A stretch of 64,000 bases of DNA from Bryobacterales bacterium (GCA_947446025.1 CANFEY010000002.1:88898-152897), one strand, 5' to 3'; counted from the first letter of the stretch, positions 33,146 through 41,543 are shown. Notes: generated by a model not told the origin, from the letters alone. Numbers and translations: made by a program.

Positions 33146-34519
33146 TCAGCGCCCAAACCCGCCCGGCATCCCCGGCAGCCCGAGCTTTGCCAGCTTCTTT
33201 CCCAGGAACCCCGCCCCGCCGCTGAGCCCGGAAAAACTCTTCATCATCTTCCGAGCCTCCGCGTACTGCTTCAGCAGCACGTTCACTTCCTGCACCGTCG
33301 TCCCCGACCCCTTCGCGATCCGCCGCCGCCGTTGGCCGCTGATCATCTGATGGTTCTGGCGCTCCTTCTCCGTCATCGAATCCACAATCGCAATCAGGCG
33401 GGTGATTTCCTTCTCATCCACCTTCATATTCTTCAGATCCTTGATGCCGCCGATGTTGGGCATCATCCCGAGAATATTCTCAAGGGGACCCAGCTTGCGC
33501 ACCGCCTTCATCTGATCCCGGAAGTCGCCCAGTGAGAATTCGTTGTCGAGAAGCTTCTGCTGCATCTTCTCGGCGTCCTTCATATCGATGGAGCCTTGCA
33601 CCTTCTCGATCAAACTCAGCATGTCGCCCATGCCCAGAATGCGCTCGGCCACGCGGTCGGGATGGAACGGTTCCATCGCGTCCATCTTTTCACCGGTGCC
33701 CACAAACTTCAGCGGCTGCCCCGTCACGCTCCGGATCGACAACGCCGCGCCGCCACGGGCATCGCCGTCCATCTTAGTGAGGATGATGCCTGTGATGCCC
33801 AGGCGCTTGTGAAACTCGTCCGCCGACTTCACGGCGTCTTGCCCCGTCATGGCATCGGCCACGAACAGAATCTCAGTGGGGTTCAACTGCTCCTTCAACT
33901 GCTGCAGCTCGGTCATCAAGTCATCGTCGATGTGCAGACGCCCCGCCGTATCCACCATCAGAATGTTGCGGCCCGTCTGGATCGCTTCCCTGCGGGCCCC
34001 GCGCGCCAGCTCCAGCGGCTTGGTCTCCTCCGGCGTGCCTTCGTAAATCGGAATCTTCAAATCCCGAGCCAGCACGCTCAGCTGTTTCCGCGCCGCCGGA
34101 CGGTACACGTCCACCGAAACCATCATCGGCGTGAACTTGTCTTTGGTGAGCAACCTCGCCAGCTTGCCCGTCGATGTCGTCTTACCGGACCCCTGCAACC
34201 CCACGACCATGTACACCGTCGGAGGCTCATTCGCCGTCCGCAACCGCGCCTGATGCTGCCCCAGCATCTTCACCATCTCATCGCGCACGATCTTCACAAC
34301 CTGCTGCGATGGCGAAAGCGCGGTGAGCACTTCCTCACCCATCGCCTTTTCCCTCACCGCCGCGATGAACTCCTTCGCCACCCGGAAATGCACGTCGGCT
34401 TCCAACAGCGCCACGCGGATCTCCTTCAGCGCCGCGTCCATATTCTCAGCCGTAAGTTTGCCCTCGCCGCGGAGGTTCTTGAAGACGCGTTGCAGTTTAT
34501 CGCTTAGATTGTCAAACAT
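33146..34519 (-). CDS. ffh: Signal recognition particle protein Ffh
   Basis: A 457-residue SRP54 GTPase that binds signal sequences of nascent membrane proteins and targets ribosomes to FtsY/SecYEG. N domain at about 1-90. G domain carries GLQGSGKTTSTGKLA (P-loop), DTAGRLHID and TKMDGDARGG. The Met-rich M domain (about 300-457) contains the RNA-binding GSGTTVQEVNVLLKQYAEAR and ends in a Gly-rich tail. Length and motif order are normal. ATG 34519 is divergent from the ModA-like gene. Confidence 0.96.
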   Translation of the reverse strand: MFDNLSDKLQRVFKNLRGEGKLTAENMDAALKEIRVALLEADVHFRVAKEFIAAVREKAMGEEVLTALSPSQQVVKIVRDEMVKMLGQHQARLRTANEPPTVYMVVGLQGSGKTTSTGKLARLLTKDKFTPMMVSVDVYRPAARKQLSVLARDLKIPIYEGTPEETKPLELARGARREAIQTGRNILMVDTAGRLHIDDDLMTELQQLKEQLNPTEILFVADAMTGQDAVKSADEFHKRLGITGIILTKMDGDARGGAALSIRSVTGQPLKFVGTGEKMDAMEPFHPDRVAERILGMGDMLSLIEKVQGSIDMKDAEKMQQKLLDNEFSLGDFRDQMKAVRKLGPLENILGMMPNIGGIKDLKNMKVDEKEITRLIAIVDSMTEKERQNHQMISGQRRRRIAKGSGTTVQEVNVLLKQYAEARKMMKSFSGLSGGAGFLGKKLAKLGLPGMPGGFGR

Positions 34520-34581
34520 GATGGGTCAGGAAGGAGGAAGTTCCATTCTAGCAAGCGCCCGGAGTGCTAGAATCATGTGCC

Positions 34582-35331
34582 ATGAACCCGCGAATGATCC
34601 CCTCCGCCTTGGCCGCGTTGATGTTGCTGGCGTTTCCCTCCTTCAGCCAATCGAGCATTGTCGTCCTCAGCACCAACGCGGTGAAATCCTCGCTCGAGAG
34701 AATGCTGCCGCAAGCCGAGAAAGCCGTGGGACGCAAGCTCGCCGTCGAGTACAGCTCCACTGGCACCCTCAAGCAGCGCATCGCGGCTGGCGCAACTTTT
34801 GACGCCACCATCGTCACCCGCGACGCGCTTGACGAACTCACCAAGCAGAACAAGCTCGCCCCCGGCGGCCTCGACGTCGCCCGAGGCGGCATCGGCGTCG
34901 GCATCCGCGCCGGGGCTCCGAAGCCCGATATCCGCACCGGCGAAGCTCTCAAGCAATTCCTACTGAAGGCGAAGTCGGTCACCTATACCGACAACGGTGC
35001 CAGCCGCCCCTTCATCGATGCAATGCTGAAAAAAATGGGAATTGAAACCGCTCTAAAAAGCCGAACCCTGCTGGAGCCTCCCGGCCGCGCCCCCGAGCTT
35101 GTTGGCGAAGGCAAAGCCGAGGTCGTCCTCACCCTGATGAGCGAAATCATGCCCGTCAAGGGAATCCAACTGGTCGGCCCCCTGCCGCCCGAGCACCAGA
35201 ATTTCGTCGTCCTCGCCGCCACCGCCTCCGCCACCACGAAAGAGACTTCAGCCGTCCGAGCCTTAATCACATTCCTCAAAAGCCCCGCCGCCGCGCAAGT
35301 TTACCGGGACCAGGGTTTAGAGTCCCGCTGA
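34582..35331 (+). CDS. ModA-like periplasmic substrate-binding protein
   Basis: A 249-residue exported binding protein. Signal peptide MNPRMIPSALAALMLLAFPS. The mature part (IVVLSTNAVKSSLERMLPQA, TFDATIVTRDALDELTKQNK, SVTYTDNGASRPFIDAMLKK, VRALITFLKSPAAAQVYRDQ) follows the molybdate/tungstate-binding or extracellular type 2 fold. No modB or modC is adjacent, so its transporter lies elsewhere or it has another role. GTG/ATG choices upstream are less likely than ATG 34582. Confidence 0.8.
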   Translation: MNPRMIPSALAALMLLAFPSFSQSSIVVLSTNAVKSSLERMLPQAEKAVGRKLAVEYSSTGTLKQRIAAGATFDATIVTRDALDELTKQNKLAPGGLDVARGGIGVGIRAGAPKPDIRTGEALKQFLLKAKSVTYTDNGASRPFIDAMLKKMGIETALKSRTLLEPPGRAPELVGEGKAEVVLTLMSEIMPVKGIQLVGPLPPEHQNFVVLAATASATTKETSAVRALITFLKSPAAAQVYRDQGLESR

Positions 35332-35345
35332 GAGCACCGGCGCGC

Positions 35346-36503
35346 CTAGCGGTATTGCGGGATCACGCGGTCCAGGAAGAACTGTATCATCACTTCCTGT
35401 AGCGTCCCATTCAAGTTCCGCAGTAGCCGTCCGCGCAGCTCGGAATACGGCTGCGTGCCCGCGAACAAATCCTGCATCAGCCCCCGGAACCGTGGACTCC
35501 GCCGCATGAACTGCACCATCCTCTGCGGCACTGTGCGGAATAGAAACTTGCCCACGAATACCCGCCGCGCCAGCATCGCGGCGAACTCCAGATCCTCCGC
35601 GAATTCCCGGTACACCGCATCGCGGTACCCCGCCGGATTCCCGCCCAGCACCGCGCGGCTCGCTAAATCCCCAGACCGGATCGCGTAGAACAACCCCTCG
35701 CCCGTGATCGGATCCACCAGCCCCGCCGCGTCTCCCACCGCGAGCCAGCCATCCCCACTCACCCGATTCCGCTTCCACCCCGCCGTCTCCAGCGATGGCA
35801 GCATGTGACTATAGAACGCCGCGCCCTTCAGCGGAATGCTGCGCTCTTCCATGTAGCGCTCCAGCCGGGCCCGCAGCGCTTGCGCCGATTCACCCTTGCC
35901 GCAAATCCCCACCGAAAGATGCCCCGCCCGCGGAAATACCCAAATGTACCCCTCGAGTTTGTCCAGGAACTGCAAGTCGATGCGCTCCTGCTGCGCCGGA
36001 ACATAGTAGCCCAGCGCGCTCATCGTATCCGCCGCCCGGTATTCGGTGCCCACCGAGCGCAACGAATTCCGCGCCCCCGTCGCCACAATCAGGAAGTCCG
36101 CCTCCGCCGCGCCGTGCTTGGTCTGCAGCGTCCAGCCCTGCCCGCGCCGCTCGATCCCCAGAATGCGCGTCTTCTCCAGTGCCGCCCCCGCGCGCTCCGC
36201 GCGTTCCAGCAGCATCCGATTGAGATCCATCCTCGAGTAGATCACCAGCGGATGATCCAGCATCAGCTTCGCCTCGCCCGCCTTGTCCGCGCCGATCACC
36301 GTTTCGTGCACCAGCCGCTTCGGCGTGTCGTTTCCCAGAAGGTAGGGATACTCGCTATAAGCCTTGTAGGTCAGCCCGCCCCCGCACGGCTTCTCCCACG
36401 CCAACTTTTCATCGAAGACCAGCGTCTTGAGTCCCGCGCGCGCCAGCCGTTCCGCAGCGGATGCTCCCGCGGGCCCGCCGCCCAGCACCGCGACCGTCTT
36501 CAC
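35346..36503 (-). CDS. Geranylgeranyl-reductase-family FAD flavoprotein
   Basis: A 385-residue FAD-dependent oxidoreductase starting KTVAVLGGGPAGASAAERLA (dinucleotide-binding GxGxxG at 8-13). It has AWEKPCGGGLTYKAY (family Cys-Gly-Gly motif) and WLAVGDAAGLVDPITGEGLF (FAD-binding GD motif). Members reduce isoprenoid chains or hydroxylate aromatic rings. An in-frame extension to 36659 runs through the next gene. GTG 36503 shares one base with that gene's TAG (TAGTG), so GTG is the start and the genes are coupled. Confidence 0.87.
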   Translation of the reverse strand: MKTVAVLGGGPAGASAAERLARAGLKTLVFDEKLAWEKPCGGGLTYKAYSEYPYLLGNDTPKRLVHETVIGADKAGEAKLMLDHPLVIYSRMDLNRMLLERAERAGAALEKTRILGIERRGQGWTLQTKHGAAEADFLIVATGARNSLRSVGTEYRAADTMSALGYYVPAQQERIDLQFLDKLEGYIWVFPRAGHLSVGICGKGESAQALRARLERYMEERSIPLKGAAFYSHMLPSLETAGWKRNRVSGDGWLAVGDAAGLVDPITGEGLFYAIRSGDLASRAVLGGNPAGYRDAVYREFAEDLEFAAMLARRVFVGKFLFRTVPQRMVQFMRRSPRFRGLMQDLFAGTQPYSELRGRLLRNLNGTLQEVMIQFFLDRVIPQYR

Positions 36504-36928
36504 TACTTCGTTCCCACCGCCGGATGCCCCGCCGGCATCTGCTGCTGCGTCCCCGGCAGCGGACCCGGCAACAGCGGTTCCTTCTCTTGCGCGGCGGCTG
36601 GCGCAACGTCCGCCCCATGCGGAGTCGCCGTCATGCTCTGGCGCGTCACGTTCCGCCACTTGTTCCCGTCGCGCGTCAGCGTATAGTTCCCCTGCATCCC
36701 ATTGGTCGATCCCTTGATCAGAAAGGACACGCTCGCCCGCGCCGTGTCGCGCTCAAACTGCACCGCGTCCACGTTGATATCCATCGCACTCGGATCAATC
36801 CCCGTCGACGCCTTGTTCTTCTCCAGATACTCCACCATCGCCGCCTTCACCGCGTCTTTGTTATCGATGTTCGCATTCGAGCACGCCGCAGCGAACAGAG
36901 TCAGGGAAACCAACAGTGCTTGTTTCAC
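36503..36928 (-). CDS. Small lipoprotein, unknown function
   Basis: A 141-residue protein from GTG 36928 (MKQALLVSLTLFAAACSNAN), a lipoprotein signal with Cys16 after FAAA. The mature part has an alpha+beta region resembling DUF4878-type domains (KDAVKAAMVEYLEKNKASTG, QFERDTARASVSFLIKGSTN, then GNYTLTRDGNKWRNVTR) and a Pro/Ala/Gln-rich tail. It precedes the flavoprotein in an operon (TAGTG overlap). A REP-like palindrome lies 33 bp upstream of its start. Confidence 0.75.
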   Translation of the reverse strand: MKQALLVSLTLFAAACSNANIDNKDAVKAAMVEYLEKNKASTGIDPSAMDINVDAVQFERDTARASVSFLIKGSTNGMQGNYTLTRDGNKWRNVTRQSMTATPHGADVAPAAAQEKEPLLPGPLPGTQQQMPAGHPAVGTK

Positions 36929-36956
36929 GTTACCTAGTATATCCACCACAGCTCCC

Positions 36957-36980
36957 GTGGGGCAGGTTTCCGACCTGCCA
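36957..36980 (+). repeat. REP-like palindrome, copy 1
   Basis: GTGGGGCAGG leads into the 7-bp-arm palindrome GGCAGGT-TTCCG-ACCTGCC (36961-36979). Same family as 39460, 39592 and 40026. It lies between the lipoprotein gene and the beheaded nucleotidyltransferase-like pseudogene. Confidence 0.8.
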
Positions 36981-36986
36981 GCAGCG

Positions 36987-37372
36987 CTAGACCACATCCA
37001 AGCGAAGGCAATTAAGGTTCTCGGCCTGTTCCAAATCCCTCACTTTGTCTGTGACGGCTTCGCCGTGCAGGAACACGGATACCCCCGCTTTACCGTGGAC
37101 GTGGACCTGATTGTCCCCAACGTCGCATTCGCGCGGGAAAAACTGTCGATGAATGGATTCCAGGAAAACGCGGGTTCATCCATGACCGACCGCGAAACGC
37201 GCGTGGAGGTCGACCTCTTGCCCGGCGGCGGCAAGGTCGACTTAGGTCCGCTCACCCTACCGATGCCTACCGAAGTATCTCTCGAACCCCAATTCCTCAG
37301 CCTGGAAGGTTGATCTCAGCAAAGCTGTCCACCTATATGGATCGCGGCATCCAGAGAGCACAGGACTACGCT
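36987..37372 (+). pseudogene. Nucleotidyltransferase-fold (MNT/AbiEii-like) gene, broken
   Basis: Reads LDHIQAKAIKVLGLFQIPHF, VCDGFAVQEHGYPRFTVDVD and LLPGGGKVDLGPLTLPMPTE, a nucleotidyltransferase-like domain with a G-x(n)-TVDVD acidic motif. It has no start codon (CTA at 36987, 8 bp after REP copy 1). At 37311 the frame meets a stop after SLEG, while the next frame continues LISAKLSTYMDRGIQRAQDY. The remnant ends at about 37372, where the convergent exported-protein gene begins to overlap. Start lost, frameshifted and 3'-truncated. Confidence 0.7.
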
Positions 37373-37374
37373 AC

Positions 37375-38145
37375 TCACTGCCCCTGCACCGACACCCGCA
37401 CCCGCGCCGTGCTCCAGCAGCATTGGAACCCACGCCCGCCGTCTCCCGACCAATCGTTCGCCACCACCAACAGCACATACTCCCCCGGTTCGGAAAACGT
37501 CGCCGCATTGCCCGCAAAGCTCACGCTCCCCGGCCCCCGGAATTTGCTCCACTTCACCGCAACCGGCGGCGTCGTCGGAGCAATCGCCCCGCGCCCTACC
37601 TTCGCGTCATCGGTCACCCGCACATTCAACGCCAGCGGCTTGCCCGCCACTGCACTTAGCGCCGGACCCATTGTCCCCTTCGGACCCTGCACCGTCACCC
37701 CGTCAAACGCGATCACCGGCGGTGTGTTCCCGATGCCGCTCTCGAGGAACGGCGAAATCTCCCATAGCGGATTCAGACTCAGCGGAACCGACGTAGTCTG
37801 CCCGTTCGCCGTGATGCTCCACGTCAGCTTGCCGCTGCCGAAGTTCGCCGGCACCGTTACCACGAACACGCCCCACGCCCGCCCGCTGGCGAAATGCGTG
37901 GGCTGCCCGAGGTCCGGCCCCCCTGGAGCAACGCTGTTGTCCGGCCCAACTGGAATGTCCAGCGCCTGCTGCAAGTTGCGATTGAAGTACCCCACCAGCA
38001 TGCTGAACGTGCCGTCAGGATTCTTGAACCAGCCCTCGAACGCCCCCGTAACGCTTTGCCCGGAATCTCGCAACGGCTCCATCGGGAGCTTGCTCTGCGC
38101 CTGCAACGCGCCAGCCAGGAAAACCGCTAGAATCGCGCGTCTCAT
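37375..38145 (-). CDS. Exported protein, possible Ig-like C-terminal region
   Basis: A 256-residue protein with a signal peptide (MRRAILAVFLAGALQA) from ATG 38145; the frame extends to 38205 inside the upstream gene. Segments such as FEGWFKNPDGTFSMLVGYFN, LTWSITANGQTTSVPLSLNP and GSVSFAGNAATFSEPGEYVL suggest two beta-sandwich domains, the latter Ig/PKD-like. It overlaps the cytochrome-containing gene by ATGA and is probably its partner in the periplasm. Function unknown. Confidence 0.75.
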   Translation of the reverse strand: MRRAILAVFLAGALQAQSKLPMEPLRDSGQSVTGAFEGWFKNPDGTFSMLVGYFNRNLQQALDIPVGPDNSVAPGGPDLGQPTHFASGRAWGVFVVTVPANFGSGKLTWSITANGQTTSVPLSLNPLWEISPFLESGIGNTPPVIAFDGVTVQGPKGTMGPALSAVAGKPLALNVRVTDDAKVGRGAIAPTTPPVAVKWSKFRGPGSVSFAGNAATFSEPGEYVLLVVANDWSGDGGRGFQCCWSTARVRVSVQGQ

Positions 38146-39410
38146 TTCCGCTTCGCCAGCAGTTCCTGGTAATCCTTCTCCGGCAGGTAGGTCACATTCA
38201 CCCACGCGTGTGACATCTCATCCACCGTCCGGTCCCCGAAACCCACCCACTGGTCTGGGTCCGGATTGTTGCGGTTTGCCGACGTGTTGTCGTACCACGT
38301 CGTGACCCGGATCAGCGTCCCCGCCGGCACCAGCGGCGCTTCCTCCGGCGCATAGATGTAATTGTTCATCCAGTTGAAGTTGAAATTGTTGACGTAGCTC
38401 AGCGTCTGCGTCGTCCCGTTCGGCAGGATCGCTTCCATCAGCATCGCCTTCCCGCGAAGGTGCATATGCGGCTGGTAATTGTCGAGCCGCGCCGGCTGCC
38501 GCAGCACCGTGATGCCCGAAGTCTGTGCCGTCGAATTCGGCGCAATGTCGATCAGCTGCGATCCGTTCACCCTAGGCGTGCCCGGTAAAAATGTCAGCTG
38601 CGTTTTGTACTTCGGTTCCTGGCCCTTCGGATACAACCACACGGCCAGTTCCACGTTGTCCCGGATCTCCTCACCCACCGCATGCAGATGCATCTCCCAC
38701 CGGATGCGCGCCCCCGGCACCAGCAGCTTGCCGCTATCGGCGTGGAACACATCGTTCTGCTTGCCGATCGCCCACTCCATCAGGAACCCCGCTGGCCGGG
38801 GACTGCGGTCTTCGGCCGCCGGATCGTCCTGCTCCAAGTCAGCCCGCGCGTGATGCGTGATCTTGCGCCCCGCCAGCGTCGCCGGACGGATCTCCACCGC
38901 CCGCACCCAACGCGGCTCGGTAATCGGCAATGGAGTGATCGGCTTCCACCACACATCCTGCCCCCGAGCCGGCATGGTGTAAGGATCGGTGCTCACCACA
39001 AAGCTCGGCTCCCCCAGTAGCTTCGCCGTCACCCATGTGTCTTCCTTCGGCCACTGCTTCGCCGCAGGCATGTCCTTCGCATCGCCCTTCGGCGCGCCCG
39101 CGTCCACCCAGCGCACAATCGTATCGATCTGCACATCCGTCAACGACCGGTCGTTCTCAAAATGTTTCACGCCGACGTTTTTATCGATGTGCCACGGCGG
39201 CATCTCCCGCCGCACCACACGCTCCTTAATGGATTTCGCCCACGGCCGCGTCTCCTCATAAGTCACCAGCGCCATCGGAGCCGCTGTCCCCGCTCGATGG
39301 CACTCCTCGCACCGCGCCTGAAAAATCGGCGCAATGTCCCGCGTAAACGTAGGCTCCGCCCCCAGCATCCACGGCGCGCAGGCAAGCGCAATGCAAAGCG
39401 CAGTCTTCAT
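38142..39410 (-). CDS. Cytochrome c domain fused to copper type II ascorbate-dependent monooxygenase-like region
   Basis: A 422-residue secreted protein. Signal peptide MKTALCIALACAPWMLGA. Residues about 22-115 form a cytochrome c module with CEECH (34-38) and a distal Met candidate in REMPPWH. The following 300 residues resemble peptidylglycine-monooxygenase-type copper domains, with RWEMHLHAVGEE, DNYQPHMHLRGKAMLMEAIL (HxH) and DRTVDEMSHAWVNVTY (Met ligand). Many acidobacterial genomes carry this combination; the substrate is unknown. It is coupled to a 256-residue exported protein. Confidence 0.85.
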   Translation of the reverse strand: MKTALCIALACAPWMLGAEPTFTRDIAPIFQARCEECHRAGTAAPMALVTYEETRPWAKSIKERVVRREMPPWHIDKNVGVKHFENDRSLTDVQIDTIVRWVDAGAPKGDAKDMPAAKQWPKEDTWVTAKLLGEPSFVVSTDPYTMPARGQDVWWKPITPLPITEPRWVRAVEIRPATLAGRKITHHARADLEQDDPAAEDRSPRPAGFLMEWAIGKQNDVFHADSGKLLVPGARIRWEMHLHAVGEEIRDNVELAVWLYPKGQEPKYKTQLTFLPGTPRVNGSQLIDIAPNSTAQTSGITVLRQPARLDNYQPHMHLRGKAMLMEAILPNGTTQTLSYVNNFNFNWMNNYIYAPEEAPLVPAGTLIRVTTWYDNTSANRNNPDPDQWVGFGDRTVDEMSHAWVNVTYLPEKDYQELLAKRK

Positions 39411-39459
39411 TGGTGACCTCTCTAGGCAAGAGTAGGCCCCGCTGATGGAGGTGTCAACC

Positions 39460-39495
39460 GTGGGGCAGGTTCGGGGGCAGGTTCCCGACCTGCCA
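39460..39495 (+). repeat. REP-like palindrome, copy 2, with a partly duplicated left end
   Basis: GTGGGGCAGGTTC is followed directly by a complete copy GGGGCAGG... with palindrome 39476-39494 (GGCAGGT-TCCCG-ACCTGCC). The left half is thus present twice. Confidence 0.8.
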
Positions 39496-39518
39496 GCACA
39501 ATCTCATACAATGCCAGC

Positions 39519-39626
39519 GTGACGAACCGCTGCTTGCTGCTGTCCCTTCTGCCGCTGCTGGCTGGCTGCGGCCACCCCGGTCTCATGGAGCGTGGGGCAG
39601 GTTCCCGACCTGCCAAGAAACGTTAG
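39519..39626 (+). pseudogene. Truncated lipoprotein gene start interrupted by REP copy 3
   Basis: GTG 39519 opens MTNRCLLLSLLPLLAGCGHP, a clean lipoprotein signal peptide (lipobox LAGC), which then runs into REP copy 3 (39592-39615) and a TAG at 39624. Only the signal sequence and a few residues of a former lipoprotein remain. Confidence 0.55.
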
Positions 39627-39986
39627 ACCACGCCCACTCCACAGCCTCCTCCACCAGCCCAGCCCTGACCTGACAGGGTTCGCCTCAATATAAGAAACGA
39701 TCCGCCCAAACTCCTTGTCGTCGCGCACCCAATGATCGTAACTCTCATCCTGCCAAAACGGCTGAGTCTCGATCACGCACCCCGCTACCTTTGGGTCTTT
39801 CAGCCAAGTCGGCCCGTACCCCGCCCCATCCAACTCGCGGTCTTGTGCGACGAATCGTTGCCCTTCGGTTTAGCCTGCCACGGCAACCGGCGCGGTTCGA
39901 GGCAGGCTCCCGAACAGGCGCCAAGTTAGAAAGATGGACGCTCCCTCAGGGTGCCAGTGCGGCAATCGCCGCCGGTAGAAGCTCAT
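39583..39986 (-). pseudogene. Inactivated REP-associated tyrosine transposase (RAYT)
   Basis: ATG 39986 reads MSFYRRRLPHWHPEGASIFL then TWRLFGSLPR, a typical RAYT N-terminus. The frame hits a TAA (about 39876), resumes as QRFVAQDRELDGAGYGPTWL and KDPKVAGCVIET, then jumps directly to FWQDESYDHWVRDDKEFGRI. The segment with the catalytic HxH pair and Tyr is missing. After VSYIEANPV the frame shifts by one base and ends GLVEEAVEWAWSNVSWQVGN then LPHAP (TGA 39585-39583). REP copy 3 forms the last codons and REP copy 4 lies 40 bp upstream. Nonsense codon, internal deletion and frameshift together make it dead. Confidence 0.8.
39592..39615 (+). repeat. REP-like palindrome, copy 3
   Basis: GTGGGGCAGG followed by palindrome 39596-39614 (GGCAGGT-TCCCG-ACCTGCC). 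Read on the other strand it encodes the WQVGNLPH end of the RAYT relic. Confidence 0.8.
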
Positions 39987-40025
39987 ACTCCAATAGTGGG
40001 ATTCCGGACAAGAAGATCTCACTCT

Positions 40026-40048
40026 GGCAGGTCGGAAACCCGCCCCAC
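40026..40048 (-). repeat. REP-like palindrome, copy 4 (inverted)
   Basis: Same element on the minus strand: GTGGGGCGGGT-TTCCG-ACCTGCC (one arm mismatch). It is opposite in orientation to copies 2 and 3, so the RAYT relic is flanked by inverted REPs. It ends 15 bp before the tgt start. Confidence 0.75.
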
Positions 40049-40062
40049 GTACAATAAGACCT

Positions 40063-41178
40063 GTGCTTCACTTCGAGCTACAAGCCACCTGCCCCCACAC
40101 CGGTGCCCGAGCAGGTCTCCTTCACACCGACCACGGCACCGTTGAAACCCCCGTCTTCATGCCCGTCGGTACCCAGGCCACCGTCAAAGGACTCCTCCCC
40201 CGCGACCTCATCAATGACCTCGACGCGAAAATCGTCCTCGCCAATACCTACCACCTCTTCCTGCGCCCTGGCCCGGAAACCGTGCGCAACCTCGGCGGCC
40301 TGCACGGCTTCATGCAGTGGCCCCGAGCCGTCCTCACAGACTCCGGCGGCTTCCAGGTCTTCTCCCTCGATAGCCTCCGCAAAGTCACCGACGAAGGCGT
40401 GCTCTTCCATTCGCACCTGAACGGCGACGCGCACATGTTCACGCCCGAATCCACCATCGACGTGCAGCGCGCGCTCGGTTCGGACATCATGATGGTCCTC
40501 GACGAGTGCCTCGCCTACCCCGCTACCCACGAAGCCGCCCGCATCTCCACCGAACGCACGCTCAGCTGGGCGCGCTCTGCCTACAAGCACTACCGCCAAC
40601 ACTCCGAAGGCAAGCAGGCGTGCTTCCCCATCGTGCAAGGTTCCATGTACCCGGACCTGCGCCGCCACTGCGCCGAAGAACTCCTCAAGCTCGATGCGGA
40701 CGGCTACGCCATCGGCGGCCTCTCCGTCGGCGAACCCCGCCCCTTAAGCATGGAGATGACCGAGATCGTCGCGCCCATGCTCCCTGCTGACCGCCCGCGC
40801 TACGCCATGGGTGTGGGTATGCCGGACGAGCTTCCGGAATATGTCGCCCGCGGCATCGACATGATGGATTGCGTACTCCCCAGCCGCAACGCGCGTAACG
40901 GGTACCTGTTCACCAGTACAGGCAAGGTTGGCATCAAACAAGCCCAGTACAAAGACGACGCCGCCCCAGTGGATGCCGCTTGTCCGTGTTACACCTGCAA
41001 GAATTTTTCGCGCGCTTACTTAAGGCACCTGTTCCTGGCCAACGAAATCTCGTTTTCCACGCTCGCAACCTTGCATAACTTGCGCCACTATCTTGACATC
41101 ATGAGGCGGATCAGGCAGGCTATACTAATCGGCAAGTTCCCTGAGTATCTAAAGGAAGTCCGCTCGAAAGCGCAGTAA
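40063..41178 (+). CDS. tgt: tRNA-guanine(34) transglycosylase
   Basis: A 371-residue enzyme exchanging guanine-34 of GUN anticodons for preQ1 on the way to queuosine. Visible are TPVFMPVGTQATVKGLLPRD, the substrate-site DSGGFQVFSL, DIMMVLDECLAYPA and the zinc site CPCYTCKNFSRAYLRHLFLA with a downstream His. The start is GTG 40063 (LHFELQATCPHTGARAGLLH follows). It leads into yajC, secD and secF in the widely conserved tgt-yajC-secDF order. Confidence 0.95.
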   Translation: MLHFELQATCPHTGARAGLLHTDHGTVETPVFMPVGTQATVKGLLPRDLINDLDAKIVLANTYHLFLRPGPETVRNLGGLHGFMQWPRAVLTDSGGFQVFSLDSLRKVTDEGVLFHSHLNGDAHMFTPESTIDVQRALGSDIMMVLDECLAYPATHEAARISTERTLSWARSAYKHYRQHSEGKQACFPIVQGSMYPDLRRHCAEELLKLDADGYAIGGLSVGEPRPLSMEMTEIVAPMLPADRPRYAMGVGMPDELPEYVARGIDMMDCVLPSRNARNGYLFTSTGKVGIKQAQYKDDAAPVDAACPCYTCKNFSRAYLRHLFLANEISFSTLATLHNLRHYLDIMRRIRQAILIGKFPEYLKEVRSKAQ

Positions 41179-41189
41179 CGGGTCCCGCA

Positions 41190-41543
41190 ATGCATCACCT
41201 CACGCACGGTCTCATGCTTGTCCCACAAGCCTTCTGGTTTCAAGCACCGGCTAGCCCGCTCGGCGGATACGGCCAGTTGCTGATGCCGCTCGCCATCGCG
41301 GGCATCTTCTACGTGCTCATCTTCATGCCGATGCAGAAGCAGAAAAAACAGCAGGAAACTATGCTTGCCTCGCTCGAAGCCGGCAAGGAAGTGGTCACCT
41401 CCGGCGGCATCGTGGGTGTCATCGTGAACGTCAACCCTGATACGCTGATTCTGCGCATCCGCCCGGACAATGTAAAGTTACAAGTGGCCCGCAGTTCGGT
41501 GGCCAGCGTCGTTACGACGGAAACGAAGGAAGACAAAAAGTGA
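41190..41543 (+). CDS. yajC: Preprotein translocase subunit YajC
   Basis: A 117-residue single-span membrane protein of the SecDF-YajC holotranslocon accessory complex. One hydrophobic segment (LLMPLAIAGIFYVLIFMPMQ) is followed by the basic KQKKQQE stretch and the conserved GGIVGVIVNVNPDTLILRI domain. Its stop overlaps the GTG start of secD (GTGA), indicating coupling. Confidence 0.93.
   Translation: MHHLTHGLMLVPQAFWFQAPASPLGGYGQLLMPLAIAGIFYVLIFMPMQKQKKQQETMLASLEAGKEVVTSGGIVGVIVNVNPDTLILRIRPDNVKLQVARSSVASVVTTETKEDKK

Noticed and set aside
34582..35331. Assignment of the binding protein as a working molybdate transporter
   Set aside because: No modB or modC nearby and ligand residues cannot be verified by eye, so only ModA-like is claimed.
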